A stretch of DNA of 8,814 bases, taken from Rhodospirillales bacterium. GTDB lineage: Bacteria; Pseudomonadota; Alphaproteobacteria; Acetobacterales; Acetobacteraceae. Positions 1 to 6,626 of the stretch are shown piece by piece (the stretch's first letter is position 1; each line of letters begins with the position of its first letter). A model generated the notes under the pieces. The model did no database searches. It was not told the origin of the DNA and saw only the letters and a program-made list of their open reading frames with translations. The translations under genes were made by a program, and so were the position numbers. The DNA lies in the NCBI GenBank assembly GCA_903644035.1, contig CAHJXG010000296.1:1-8814 (forward strand). Reading direction: 5' to 3'.

Positions 1-335
1 ACCTCGACACCGCCGCCGGGCAGGTGCGCCGCCAGCAGCCCGAAGCCGAGGAGGCGGCACAAGGCCCGGGCGCGCCGGTCGCAATCCCGGCCGCGCTTGG
101 TGGCGCGGACCGCGAGCCAGACCTCGTCGGCCGAGGCCAGGCGGTCCACGCCTTGCAGCACCAGTTCCAGGGTGAAGCCGAGCTTCATCTCCAGGATCAC
201 CAGCACCGGCGGCTCGCCCTCACGCACGCCCACCACGTCGCAGCCGCCGACCTCGCCCTTGGCCTCGAAGCCCCGGGCGGCCAGGAACCGCTTGACGGCC
301 GGGTAGAGCGCGACTTCCCGCAGGTCGGAGACCGC
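1..335 (-). CDS. DUF2161 family protein (PDDEXK-like), partial, start codon uncertain
   Basis: The minus-strand frame stays open from an in-frame TGA at 369-371 to the window edge; the C-terminal part is missing. The visible peptide includes LYPAVKRFLAARGFEAKGEV, then GGCDVV, then LVILEMKLGFTLELVLQGVD and DEVWLAV. This matches my recollection of the DUF2161 family, whose members begin close to LY-PVK-FLE-RGF. The spaced acidic residue, the E-x-K (EMK) and the upstream GCD resemble a PDDEXK nuclease core, so a nuclease-like or phosphodiesterase-like fold is inferred; no activity is established. The gene starts next to the porin stop (337-339), so the two are probably co-transcribed. Oddly, no ATG, GTG or TTG lies between the upstream stop and the conserved N terminus. 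A CTG at 321-323 with AAGGCGG eight bases upstream is the best start. The first standard codon is a GTG at 234-236, which would remove conserved residues. Confidence 0.72.
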
Positions 336-336
336 C

Positions 337-1671
337 TTAGAAGCCGATGATGATGTCGGCGGCCAAGGTCACGGCGCCGCGGTCCTTGCTGTCGTTATAC
401 ACCCGGGAGTTGTTGAGCGTCTGGTCGTAGCGCACCTCGGGCCGGATCAGCAGGGTGCTGAGCTGCGGCGGCGTCCAGCTCGGCTTGTAGGTCAGCCCGG
501 CGGTGAACTCGGTGTAGGTCGTGGGCTTCGGCGCCAGGATGAACCGGCTGAACACGCCGCGCTCCAGCGCCACGTAGTCGCGCTCGGCCACAGGGGTCGA
601 GACGAAGAAGTTGGTGTTGTCGCGGTAGATCTCCGCCCGGCCGTTCAGCGTCACCGTATCCGACAGCGCATAGGACGCATACTGCGCGATGCCGTAGGCC
701 TCGGCCCGGAAGCCGTCCTCCCGCACGTAGTTGGCTTCGGTGGTGAGCGTCAGCTTGTCCGTCGCCTTCCAGACGACGGCAAGGTCGTTGTAGTAGCGCA
801 TGGCGCTGTTGGCGAAGGGCGTGTTCCGCTTGGAGTTTTCCGGCCCTATGTGGCTCAGCGCCAGCACGGTCAGCTTGCCGTCCAGCATATTGAGGCCGAT
901 GCCCGCGATGCCGCCGGGGCGGTTGTTGTTGTCGCCTGTCCCGTAGCCGATCGCGACGTTGGTGCCGCTGTCGATCCCCAGATAAAGATCGACGAGGTCC
1001 GACACGTGCGCCGTCGCGAGCGCGCCGACGTGCTTGTAGGGCAGGCCGTAGTTGAAGATGTAGGAATGCGAGTAGAACGCGTTGGTCTTGGGGTCGATCA
1101 GCTCGACGCCGAGCGGCGTCGGGTAGAGGCCGGCCTTGACGTCCAGGCCATTCGCAAACAGGCCGGGCAGCCGCACGGTGACGTTGGCCTCGACGATGTC
1201 GAGCTGGTTGCGGTCGTGGATGAGCTGGTCGAAGATCCCGAGCGTGTGGACGATGCGGGCGTCCGACCCGTACATGAGCTGCAGCTTGAACCCGACATCC
1301 GGGCTGGTCGCCTTCGGGTCCACGGTGCGGCTGAGCGTCACCAGGAACTGGTTCAGCACCGGGCGGTTCGAGTTGTCGTCGAAAAGCCGGCCGAAGTTGC
1401 GGCGGTTGTCAGGGCCGGCCGGGTTGACGGTGATTCCGGCGTCGCCCTGGAAGTCCAGCTTGATGCTGCTCGCCCACTCGCTGAAGTTCGCCGGGGCGAC
1501 GTAGGGCTTCTCCTCCGGGGCCACGGAGGGGTTGCCTGGCATCAGGGTCTGCTCGGGAGGGCTTGCCTGCGCATACGCGGTGCCGCACAGGGCGGCGCTT
1601 GCCAGCAGCATCGCTGCGGCGTTGATCGAGGGGCGTGCGACCCGGCGGCCGCGGACGGGATTATTTTGCAT
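337..1671 (-). CDS. Outer-membrane beta-barrel porin, OmpL/BBP2-like
   Basis: This is a 444-residue exported protein when started at the ATG at 1669-1671. An in-frame ATG at 1741-1743 would add 24 residues that would spoil the signal peptide. Residues 1-34 form a typical Sec signal: an Arg-rich start (RGRRVAR), a hydrophobic core (AAAMLLASAALCGTA) and cleavage after AYA. The mature part alternates short amphipathic strands with polar turns and ends in Phe (ADIIIGF), as outer-membrane barrels recognised by the BAM complex do. Recognisable stretches are LDFQGDAGITVNP, the Asn-rich RRNFGRLFDDNSNRP, VKAGLYPTPLGVELIDP and FNYGLPYKHVGA, which fit the putative beta-barrel porin-2 (OmpL-like) family. 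The substrate is unknown. Its place after glnB-glnA suggests, but does not prove, uptake of a nitrogenous or amino-acid solute under nitrogen control. The Shine-Dalgarno signal is weak. Confidence 0.85.
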   Translation of the reverse strand: MQNNPVRGRRVARPSINAAAMLLASAALCGTAYAQASPPEQTLMPGNPSVAPEEKPYVAPANFSEWASSIKLDFQGDAGITVNPAGPDNRRNFGRLFDDNSNRPVLNQFLVTLSRTVDPKATSPDVGFKLQLMYGSDARIVHTLGIFDQLIHDRNQLDIVEANVTVRLPGLFANGLDVKAGLYPTPLGVELIDPKTNAFYSHSYIFNYGLPYKHVGALATAHVSDLVDLYLGIDSGTNVAIGYGTGDNNNRPGGIAGIGLNMLDGKLTVLALSHIGPENSKRNTPFANSAMRYYNDLAVVWKATDKLTLTTEANYVREDGFRAEAYGIAQYASYALSDTVTLNGRAEIYRDNTNFFVSTPVAERDYVALERGVFSRFILAPKPTTYTEFTAGLTYKPSWTPPQLSTLLIRPEVRYDQTLNNSRVYNDSKDRGAVTLAADIIIGF

Positions 1672-1682
1672 GATGGGTGTCT

Positions 1683-1698
1683 TGCACAGGCTGTACCG
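1683..1698 (-). promoter_or_regulatory. Weak sigma-54-like element abutting porin start
   Basis: Read on the minus strand, CGGTACAGCCTGTGCA keeps the essential GG (-24) and GC (-12) at exact spacing and most flanking consensus bases. Three consensus positions differ. If used, transcription would start about one base before the porin ATG, giving a nearly leaderless mRNA, so this is a weak candidate and could be chance. Confidence 0.22.
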
Positions 1699-1750
1699 TT
1701 CTGAACATGTGATTTTTCGTAAAAGCCTCCGATCCGCCTGCACCGGAACG

Positions 1751-1766
1751 CTGCCTGATCAGGCAG
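1751..1766. promoter_or_regulatory. Perfect 16-bp palindrome, possible operator for the porin gene
   Basis: CTGCCTGATCAGGCAG is a perfect dyad with no central mismatch. It lies 80 bases upstream of the porin start and in the non-coding gap after glnA. The size and symmetry suit a dimeric regulator site. As RNA it would form a six-base-pair stem with a GATC loop, so a weak terminator is the alternative. No regulator gene is present nearby. Confidence 0.35.
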
Positions 1767-1789
1767 GGGGTGCCGCTTTCATGCGCATC

Positions 1790-1816
1790 GGCGCACCCGG
1801 CCCGGCCGGGTGCGCC
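1790..1816 (-). terminator. Strong GC hairpin after glnA, probable terminator or processing stem
   Basis: The arms GGCGCACCCGGC and GCCGGGTGCGCC pair perfectly over 12 base pairs around a three-base loop. The stem begins 11 bases after the glnA stop. On the minus strand the stem is followed by GATGCGCATGAAAGC, not by a run of T, so it is not a textbook intrinsic terminator. It may instead stop polymerase partially, assist Rho, or protect the 3' end of glnBA mRNA. It separates glnA from the porin gene. Confidence 0.6.
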
Positions 1817-1827
1817 CGCGCATAGAG

Positions 1828-3288
1828 CTAGACGGAGTAGTACATCTCGAACTCGACGGGATGCGGCGTGTGCTCGAAGCGGTAGACCTCGGTCCACTTC
1901 AGCTCGATGTAGCTGCTGATCTGCTCGGCGCTGAACACGTCGCCCGCCAGCAGGAACTCGTGATCCGCCTCCAGCGCGCCCAACGCCTCGCGCAGGCTGC
2001 CGCACACGGTGGGGATGCCCTTCAGCTCCTCGGGCGGCAGGTCATACAGGTCCTTGTCCATCGGGTCGCCCGGGTGGATCTTGTTCTTGATCCCGTCCAG
2101 CCCCGCCATCAGCAGCGCCGAGAAGGCGAGGTAGGGGTTGGCCGACGCATCCGGGAACCGCACCTCGACCCGCTTGGCCTTCGGGTTGGTCGTGTAGGGG
2201 ATGCGGCAGGAGGCCGAGCGGTTGCGGGCGGAGTAGGCCAGCAGCACCGGCGCCTCGAACCCGGGGATCAGCCGCTTGTAGCTGTTGGTGCTCGGGTTGG
2301 TGAAGGCGTTGCAGGCCTTGGCGTGCTTGATGATGCCGCCGATGAAGTAGAGGCACATCTCCGACAGGTCGGCATAGCCGTTGCCGGCGAACAGCGGCTT
2401 GCCGTCCTTCCAGATGCTCTGGTGGGTGTGCATGCCCGAGCCGTTGTCGCCGTAGATCGGCTTCGGCATGAAGGTCGCGGTCTTGCCGTAGCTGTGGGCG
2501 ACGTTGTGGACGCAGTATTTATAGATCTGCATCTGGTCGGCCATCTTCAGCAGCGTGCCGAACTTGGTGCCCAGCTCGTGCTGGCTCTGGGCGACCTCGT
2601 GGTGGTGCTTCTCGATCGGCAGGCCCATCTCGCCCATGCTGGACAGCATCTCGGCCCGCAGGTCGCTCTCGCTGTCGACGGGCGGCACGGGGAAGTAGCC
2701 GCCCTTGACGACGGGCCGGTGGCCCATGTTGCCCTCGGCGTAGTCCTTGAGGTTGGCGCCCGGTCCCTCGACGCTGTCGATATTGACGGTGCTGAAATTG
2801 GGGCCGACGCCGAAGCGGATGCTGTCGAAGATGAAGAACTCCGCCTCGGCACCCACCATCACCGTGTCGCCAATGCCGCTGCTCTCCACGTAGGCCTGCG
2901 CCTTCTTCGCCGTGCTGCGCGGGTCGCGGGCGTAGGGCTGCCCGGTGCTCGGCTCGAAGATGTCGCAGAACAGGATCAGGCTCGGCTTCGCGGCGAAAGG
3001 GTCCATGACCGCCGTGGCCGGGTCGGGCATGAGGATCATGTCGCTCTCGTTGATCGCCTTCCAGCCGGCGATCGAGCTGCCGTCGAACATGATGCCGTCG
3101 CGGAACGCATCCTCGTCGATGGTCGAGACGTGCTGCGCCGTGTGCTGCCACTTGCCGCGCGGGTCGGTGAACCGCAGGTCCACGTACTCCACGGCGTTCT
3201 CGCGCATCATCTCCATCACATGGGCGATGCTGCCGGGGGCTGGGCCGCTTCCGGTGTCGGTTTCGGGCGAGTTGGGCTCCATTGCCAT
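1828..3288 (-). CDS. glnA: Type I glutamine synthetase
   Basis: The protein catalyses ATP-dependent condensation of glutamate and ammonia to glutamine in the cytoplasm, as a dodecamer, and is the entry point of ammonium assimilation. It has 486 residues; the family is usually about 469. The N-terminal beta-grasp domain carries the FDGSSIAGW signature (68-76). The catalytic barrel carries GAEAEFF (metal-binding glutamates, 146-152), the ATP-site signature [16 protein letters not shown] (276-291), the flap-region glutamate and NRSASCRIP (356-364). The adenylylation loop [11 protein letters not shown] has Tyr415, equivalent to Tyr397 of the enterobacterial enzyme, so it should be controlled by GlnE. 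The C terminus [11 protein letters not shown] is canonical. The extra length is a Pro/Ser/Gly-rich N-terminal extension (about 1-18). The start may be either ATG (3286-3288 or 3280-3282); the second has AGG six bases upstream. It lies 90 bases after glnB, in the same operon. Confidence 0.98.
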   Translation of the reverse strand: MAMEPNSPETDTGSGPAPGSIAHVMEMMRENAVEYVDLRFTDPRGKWQHTAQHVSTIDEDAFRDGIMFDGSSIAGWKAINESDMILMPDPATAVMDPFAAKPSLILFCDIFEPSTGQPYARDPRSTAKKAQAYVESSGIGDTVMVGAEAEFFIFDSIRFGVGPNFSTVNIDSVEGPGANLKDYAEGNMGHRPVVKGGYFPVPPVDSESDLRAEMLSSMGEMGLPIEKHHHEVAQSQHELGTKFGTLLKMADQMQIYKYCVHNVAHSYGKTATFMPKPIYGDNGSGMHTHQSIWKDGKPLFAGNGYADLSEMCLYFIGGIIKHAKACNAFTNPSTNSYKRLIPGFEAPVLLAYSARNRSASCRIPYTTNPKAKRVEVRFPDASANPYLAFSALLMAGLDGIKNKIHPGDPMDKDLYDLPPEELKGIPTVCGSLREALGALEADHEFLLAGDVFSAEQISSYIELKWTEVYRFEHTPHPVEFEMYYSV

Positions 3289-3314
3289 CCTGGTTCTCTA
3301 TTCCTCGGTTTGCA

Positions 3315-3331
3315 GGCCGCCCGACGCGGCC
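3315..3331 (-). other. Inverted repeat in the glnB-glnA spacer
   Basis: GGCCGC and GCGGCC pair over six base pairs around a five-base loop, 43 bases after the glnB stop and 27 bases before the glnA start. No T-run follows on the minus strand. It may be a weak attenuator or an mRNA-processing stem that adjusts glnA relative to glnB, and could also be chance in such GC-rich DNA. Confidence 0.3.
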
Positions 3332-3378
3332 CTTCATCGTTCGTTTAGCCACTTGAGGCAGCGGCGGGAAGCGGCGGG

Positions 3379-3784
<406 letters not shown>

Positions 3785-3794
3785 TAGCGAGGTT

Positions 3795-3810
3795 TGCACG
3801 CGGCGTGCCA
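3795..3810 (-). promoter_or_regulatory. Sigma-54 (RpoN) promoter of glnBA
   Basis: On the minus strand TGGCACGCCGCGTGCA matches the consensus TGGCACR-N4-TTGCW at every defined base except one (G for the first T of the -12 box). GG and GC have the exact spacing. Transcription should start near 3784, leaving a leader of about 67 bases before glnB. Sigma-54 promoters need an AAA+ activator, for glnBA normally NtrC. This matches the known nitrogen-controlled glnB promoters of Rhodospirillales and rhizobia. Confidence 0.85.
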
Positions 3811-3872
3811 GCCGGCAATCCGCGGCACCCCGGCAGGCGATGGCGCCGGAAGCAGGCAGCGCACGGCATGGC

Positions 3873-3889
3873 TGCCCAACCTGTAGGCA
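3873..3889. promoter_or_regulatory. Possible degenerate NtrC-type dyad upstream of glnB
   Basis: TGCCCAACCTGTAGGCA has the 17-base length and TGC...GCA ends of the NtrC operator (TGCACC-N5-GGTGCA), but the inner bases match poorly. Its centre is about 97 bases upstream of the predicted glnB start site, a usual distance for an enhancer. It also ends two bases before the -35 box of the divergent aminotransferase promoter, so a bound protein could affect both genes. Confidence 0.3.
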
Positions 3890-3891
3890 AG

Positions 3892-3920
3892 TTGAAGCGG
3901 CGGCCGGTTGGACCCATACT
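3892..3920 (+). promoter_or_regulatory. Sigma-70-type promoter of the aminotransferase gene
   Basis: TTGAAG (3892-3897) and CATACT (3915-3920) are separated by 17 bases, each matching four of six consensus bases. The predicted start near 3927 leaves a leader of about 26 bases that contains the GGAGG at 3940-3944. Confidence 0.5.
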
Positions 3921-3939
3921 TGAGGTCTCGTCCTGATCC

Positions 3940-3944
3940 GGAGG
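3940..3944 (+). promoter_or_regulatory. Shine-Dalgarno GGAGG that decides the TTG start
   Basis: GGAGG ends eight bases before the TTG at 3953-3955. It favours this TTG over the upstream TTG codons at 3908 and 3920, which lie in or beside the promoter, and over the ATG at 3971. Confidence 0.8.
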
Positions 3945-3952
3945 CCCGACCG

Positions 3953-5146
3953 TTGAAGCCCGCCAACCAGATGCTGTCCGCCGTGGGAACCACGGTGTTC
4001 ACCGTCATGTCCGCCCTCGCCGCGCAGCACCGGGCGATCAACCTCGGCCAGGGCTTCCCGGACACCGACGGACCCTCGGAGATCATCCAGGCCGCGGCCG
4101 ACGCGCTCAGGGACGGGCGCAACCAATACCCCCCGCTGACCGGCGTGCCGGAGCTGCGGGAGGCGGTCGCCCGCGCCAACCAACGGTTCTACGGCCTCGA
4201 CATCGACCCGGCCGCCGAGGTCGTCGTCACCTCCGGCGCCACGGAGGCGATCACCGCCAGCCTCATGGCCCTGCTCAACCCCGGCGACGAGGTCGTGCTG
4301 ATCGAGCCGCTATACGACACCTATCTGCCCGTCGTCCGCCTGCTCGGCGCCGTGCCCCGCCTCGTGCGCCTCATGCCGCCGAAATGGGAGCTGCCGCGCG
4401 CCGAGCTGGCGGCTGCCTTCGGCCCCAAGACCAAGGCGATCCTGCTCAACACGCCGATGAACCCCACCGGCAAGGTGTTCACGGCCGCCGAACTCGCCTT
4501 CATCGCCGACCTGCTCGTCAAGCACGACGCCTACGCCGTGTGCGACGAGGTGTATGAGCACCTGACCTATGACGGCTGGCGGCACATCCCGCTGATGACG
4601 CTGCCGGGCCTGCGCGACCACTGCCTGCGGATCGGCAGTGCCGGCAAGACGTTCAGCCTGACGGGATGGAAGGTCGGCTACGTCACCGGCCCGGCCGCGC
4701 TGTGCGCCATCGTCGCCAAGGCGCACCAGAACCTGACCTTCACCACGCCGCCCAACCTGCAGCGCGCCGTGGCGGTGGGGCTGGCGCTGGACGATGCGTA
4801 TTTCGCCGGGCTGGGCTCGGCGCTGGCGGCGAAGCGGGACCGGCTGTCGGCGGGCCTTGCCGGCGTCGGCTTCACCGTTCTGCCGGCGATGGGCAGCTAT
4901 TTCGTGACCGCGGACTTCAGCCGCCTGGGCTTCGCCGGCGACGACGTGGCGTTCTGCCGGCACATCACCGAGCAGGCAGGCGTCACGGCGATCCCGGTGT
5001 CCGCGTTCTACGAGGGTCAGGCGCCCGGCCACTACGCCCGCTTCGCCTTCTGCAAGCAGGATGCGCTGCTGGACGAGGCGGTGGCGCGCCTCGCGCGGCA
5101 TTTTCAGGGACAGGGCGGCACAGCCCGGTTGACGGCAACGGGCTGA
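3953..5146 (+). CDS. PLP-dependent class I/II aminotransferase
   Basis: This is a 397-residue fold-type I transaminase that should move an amino group from an amino acid to a 2-oxo acid in the cytoplasm. Signatures in order: INLGQGFPDTDGP (29-41), QYPPLTGVPELREAV (58-72), the PLP phosphate loop SGATEA (94-99), NTPMNPTGKV (166-175) with Asn170, CDEVYEHL (197-204) with Asp198 and Tyr201, SAGKTFSLTGWKVGY (229-243) with the Schiff-base Lys232, and ARFAFCK (362-368) with the carboxylate-binding Arg363. The NLGQGFPD start resembles the kynurenine/methionine aminotransferase (YbdL) and cysteine-conjugate beta-lyase branch more than classical aspartate aminotransferases, so the substrate is undecided. 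The TTG start is supported by GGAGG eight bases upstream. It is divergent from glnB and sits 25 bases before tRNA-His; I see no terminator between them. Confidence 0.93.
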   Translation: MKPANQMLSAVGTTVFTVMSALAAQHRAINLGQGFPDTDGPSEIIQAAADALRDGRNQYPPLTGVPELREAVARANQRFYGLDIDPAAEVVVTSGATEAITASLMALLNPGDEVVLIEPLYDTYLPVVRLLGAVPRLVRLMPPKWELPRAELAAAFGPKTKAILLNTPMNPTGKVFTAAELAFIADLLVKHDAYAVCDEVYEHLTYDGWRHIPLMTLPGLRDHCLRIGSAGKTFSLTGWKVGYVTGPAALCAIVAKAHQNLTFTTPPNLQRAVAVGLALDDAYFAGLGSALAAKRDRLSAGLAGVGFTVLPAMGSYFVTADFSRLGFAGDDVAFCRHITEQAGVTAIPVSAFYEGQAPGHYARFAFCKQDALLDEAVARLARHFQGQGGTARLTATG

Positions 5147-5171
5147 ACGCCGTAAACCGCGCGCCTGCTGT

Positions 5172-5248
5172 GGCGGACGTAGCTCAGTTGGTAGAGCGCC
5201 AGGTTGTGGTCTTGGATGTCGCGGGTTCGAGACCCGTCGTTCGCCCCA
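5172..5248 (+). tRNA. tRNA-His (GTG), CCA encoded
   Basis: The cloverleaf is complete. The acceptor GCGGACG (5173-5179) pairs with CGTTCGC (5238-5244) including one G-U. The D-arm is GCTCAGTTGGTAGAGC. The anticodon stem CCAGG/CTTGG (one G-U) holds loop TTGTGGT with anticodon GTG at 5206-5208. The T-arm GCGGGTTCGAGACCCGT carries TTCGA. The extra G-1 (5172) opposite C73 (5245) is the identity mark of tRNA-His. CCA is encoded at 5246-5248. Confidence 0.97.
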
Positions 5249-5286
5249 GCAGTCCCTTCGTATCCATCCCGTAGTGCATGACGGCG

Positions 5287-5313
5287 CGGCGCGTGCTTCA
5301 CTCCCGGCGCGTG
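5287..5313 (+). repeat. Nine-base direct repeat upstream of the binding-protein gene
   Basis: CGGCGCGTG occurs at 5287-5295 and again at 5305-5313, with starts 18 bases apart, just before the Shine-Dalgarno of the next gene. It might be a tandem regulator site, but GC-rich 9-mers recur easily. Confidence 0.25.
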
Positions 5314-5330
5314 ATCCGGAAGGGGTGAGC

Positions 5331-6566
5331 ATGAGGTTTGTTGTCGCCGTTGTTGCCATGCTGCTGTGGGCCGCGCCGCCCGCCCGCGCCGCGGAGGATG
5401 TCGTGATCGGGGCGATCTACCCGCTGACCGGCAACGCGGCGCAGATCGGCGCGGATGCCCGCGCCGCCATCGATACGATGCTGGACATCGTGAACGGCGC
5501 GCACGAGCCGCTGCCGATGCTGATGGGCGGGGGCGGCGGGCTGGACCGCCTGGGCGGCGCCAAGCTGCGGGTCGTCTATGCCGACCACCAGAACGACCCG
5601 CAGAAAGCCCGGGCGGAGGCCGAGCGGCTGATCACCCAGGATCACGTCGTGGCGCTGGTCGGCAGCTACACCAGCGCCACCGCCGCGACCATCAGCCAGG
5701 TGGCGGAGCGCTACGAGGTGCCATACCTGTCGATGGACAATTCCTCGCCCAGCCTGCACAAGCGCGGCCTCAAGTGGTTCTTCCGCACCAGCCCGCACGA
5801 CGAGATGTTCACCCAGGCGATGTTCGACTTCTTCGCCGAGGTCGGCCAGAAGACCGGGCGCCCCGTGAAGTCCGTCGCGCTGTTCTACGAGGACAGCATC
5901 TTCGGCGCGGACAGCAGCGCCGTGCAGCGCAGGCTGGCCACCGCGGCCAAGATGACGGTCGCGGCCGACATCAAGTATCGCGCGAACTCGCCCTCGCTGT
6001 CGGCGGAGGCGCAGCGCCTCCGCGCGGCGGACGCCGACGTGCTGATGCCGTCCAGCTACACGTCGGACGCCATCCTGGTGATGCGCAGCCTGTCCGAGCT
6101 TGGCTACAAGCCGCGCGCAGTCATGGCGCAGGCGGCGGGGTTCCAGGAGCAGGCGTTCCTGACCGCCGCCGGGCCGCTGGCGGACGGAATCTTCAGCCGG
6201 TCGAGCTTCGCCGGCGACGCCGTGTCGTCCCGCCCGGCCATCGCGCCGGTGATGGTGCTGTTCCGGGCGCGGGCGAACAAGGACCTGAATGACAACACCT
6301 CGCGCCAGATCCTCGCCGTGCAGGTCCTGGCGGACGCGATCAACCGGGCGGGCTCGGCGAAGCCCGACGACATCCGCCGTGCGCTGATGGCGGCCAACGT
6401 GCCGGGCGAGCAGACGATCATGCCGTGGAAGGGCGTGCGCTTCGACGAGGCCGGGCAGAACCAGGACGCGACGCCGGTGATCCAGCAGGTCAAGGGCAGC
6501 GTGTTCCACACGGTGTTCCCGCCCGCGGTCGCCGTGCAGGAGCCGGAGTGGAACGTCGGCAAATAA
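5331..6566 (+). CDS. Periplasmic substrate-binding protein, branched-chain amino acid/amide ABC type
   Basis: This 411-residue exported protein should capture a small solute in the periplasm and hand it to an ABC permease. The ATG at 5331 has AGGGG five bases upstream and begins a clear signal peptide, MRFVVAVVAMLLWAAPPARA, cleaved near residue 20. The mature start VVIGAIYPLTGNAAQIGAD is typical of the Peripla_BP_6/LivJ family. Later family features are VVYADHQNDPQKA (81-93), ALVGSYTSATA (108-118), the hinge-region VPYLSMDNSSP (130-140), FRTSPHDEMFTQAM (151-164) and SVALFYEDSIFGADS (181-195). A Gly-rich insert (64-70) lies in the first lobe. No permease or ATPase gene is in the window; the next gene is a methyltransferase, so it is either an orphan or transport partners lie elsewhere. 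The ligand could be an amino acid, amide or aromatic acid and is not resolved. Confidence 0.9.
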   Translation: MRFVVAVVAMLLWAAPPARAAEDVVIGAIYPLTGNAAQIGADARAAIDTMLDIVNGAHEPLPMLMGGGGGLDRLGGAKLRVVYADHQNDPQKARAEAERLITQDHVVALVGSYTSATAATISQVAERYEVPYLSMDNSSPSLHKRGLKWFFRTSPHDEMFTQAMFDFFAEVGQKTGRPVKSVALFYEDSIFGADSSAVQRRLATAAKMTVAADIKYRANSPSLSAEAQRLRAADADVLMPSSYTSDAILVMRSLSELGYKPRAVMAQAAGFQEQAFLTAAGPLADGIFSRSSFAGDAVSSRPAIAPVMVLFRARANKDLNDNTSRQILAVQVLADAINRAGSAKPDDIRRALMAANVPGEQTIMPWKGVRFDEAGQNQDATPVIQQVKGSVFHTVFPPAVAVQEPEWNVGK

Positions 6567-6587
6567 CTGATGGAGGCGAGTAAATCC

Positions 6588-6611
6588 ATGGATGACAACC
6601 GACGCGTGTGA
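6588..6611 (+). CDS. Putative seven-residue leader ORF before the double methyltransferase
   Basis: ATG at 6588 opens MDDNRRV followed by TGA at 6609-6611, in the same frame as the methyltransferase that starts 15 bases later. GGAGGCGAG (6572-6580) lies upstream at slightly long spacing, whereas the methyltransferase ATG has no visible ribosome-binding site. It may be a coupling leader whose termination feeds re-initiation, or a remnant of a longer N terminus broken by the stop. It is too short to prove coding. Confidence 0.25.
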   Translation: MDDNRRV

Positions 6612-6626
6612 TGCGATCCTCGCCTC

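Noticed and set aside
24..350. Plus-strand open frame opposite the DUF2161 gene
   Set aside because: The minus-strand frame gives a recognisable conserved family sequence; this one does not.
1810..3348. Plus-strand open frame of 512 codons opposite glnA
   Set aside because: It mirrors the conserved glnA codons, has no recognisable motif and reads through the glnA promoter-side spacer.
3791..3806. Plus-strand sigma-54-like GG-N10-GC over the same DNA as the glnB promoter
   Set aside because: Only the four core bases match; the remaining consensus is absent, and the opposite strand is almost perfect.
3908..3952. Longer aminotransferase starting at TTG 3908
   Set aside because: The codon lies between the -35 and -10 boxes, lacks a ribosome site and adds residues not typical of the family; TTG 3953 has GGAGG at good spacing.
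4310..5359. Minus-strand open frame opposite the aminotransferase and the tRNA
   Set aside because: It runs through the tRNA-His gene on the wrong strand and shows no family motif.
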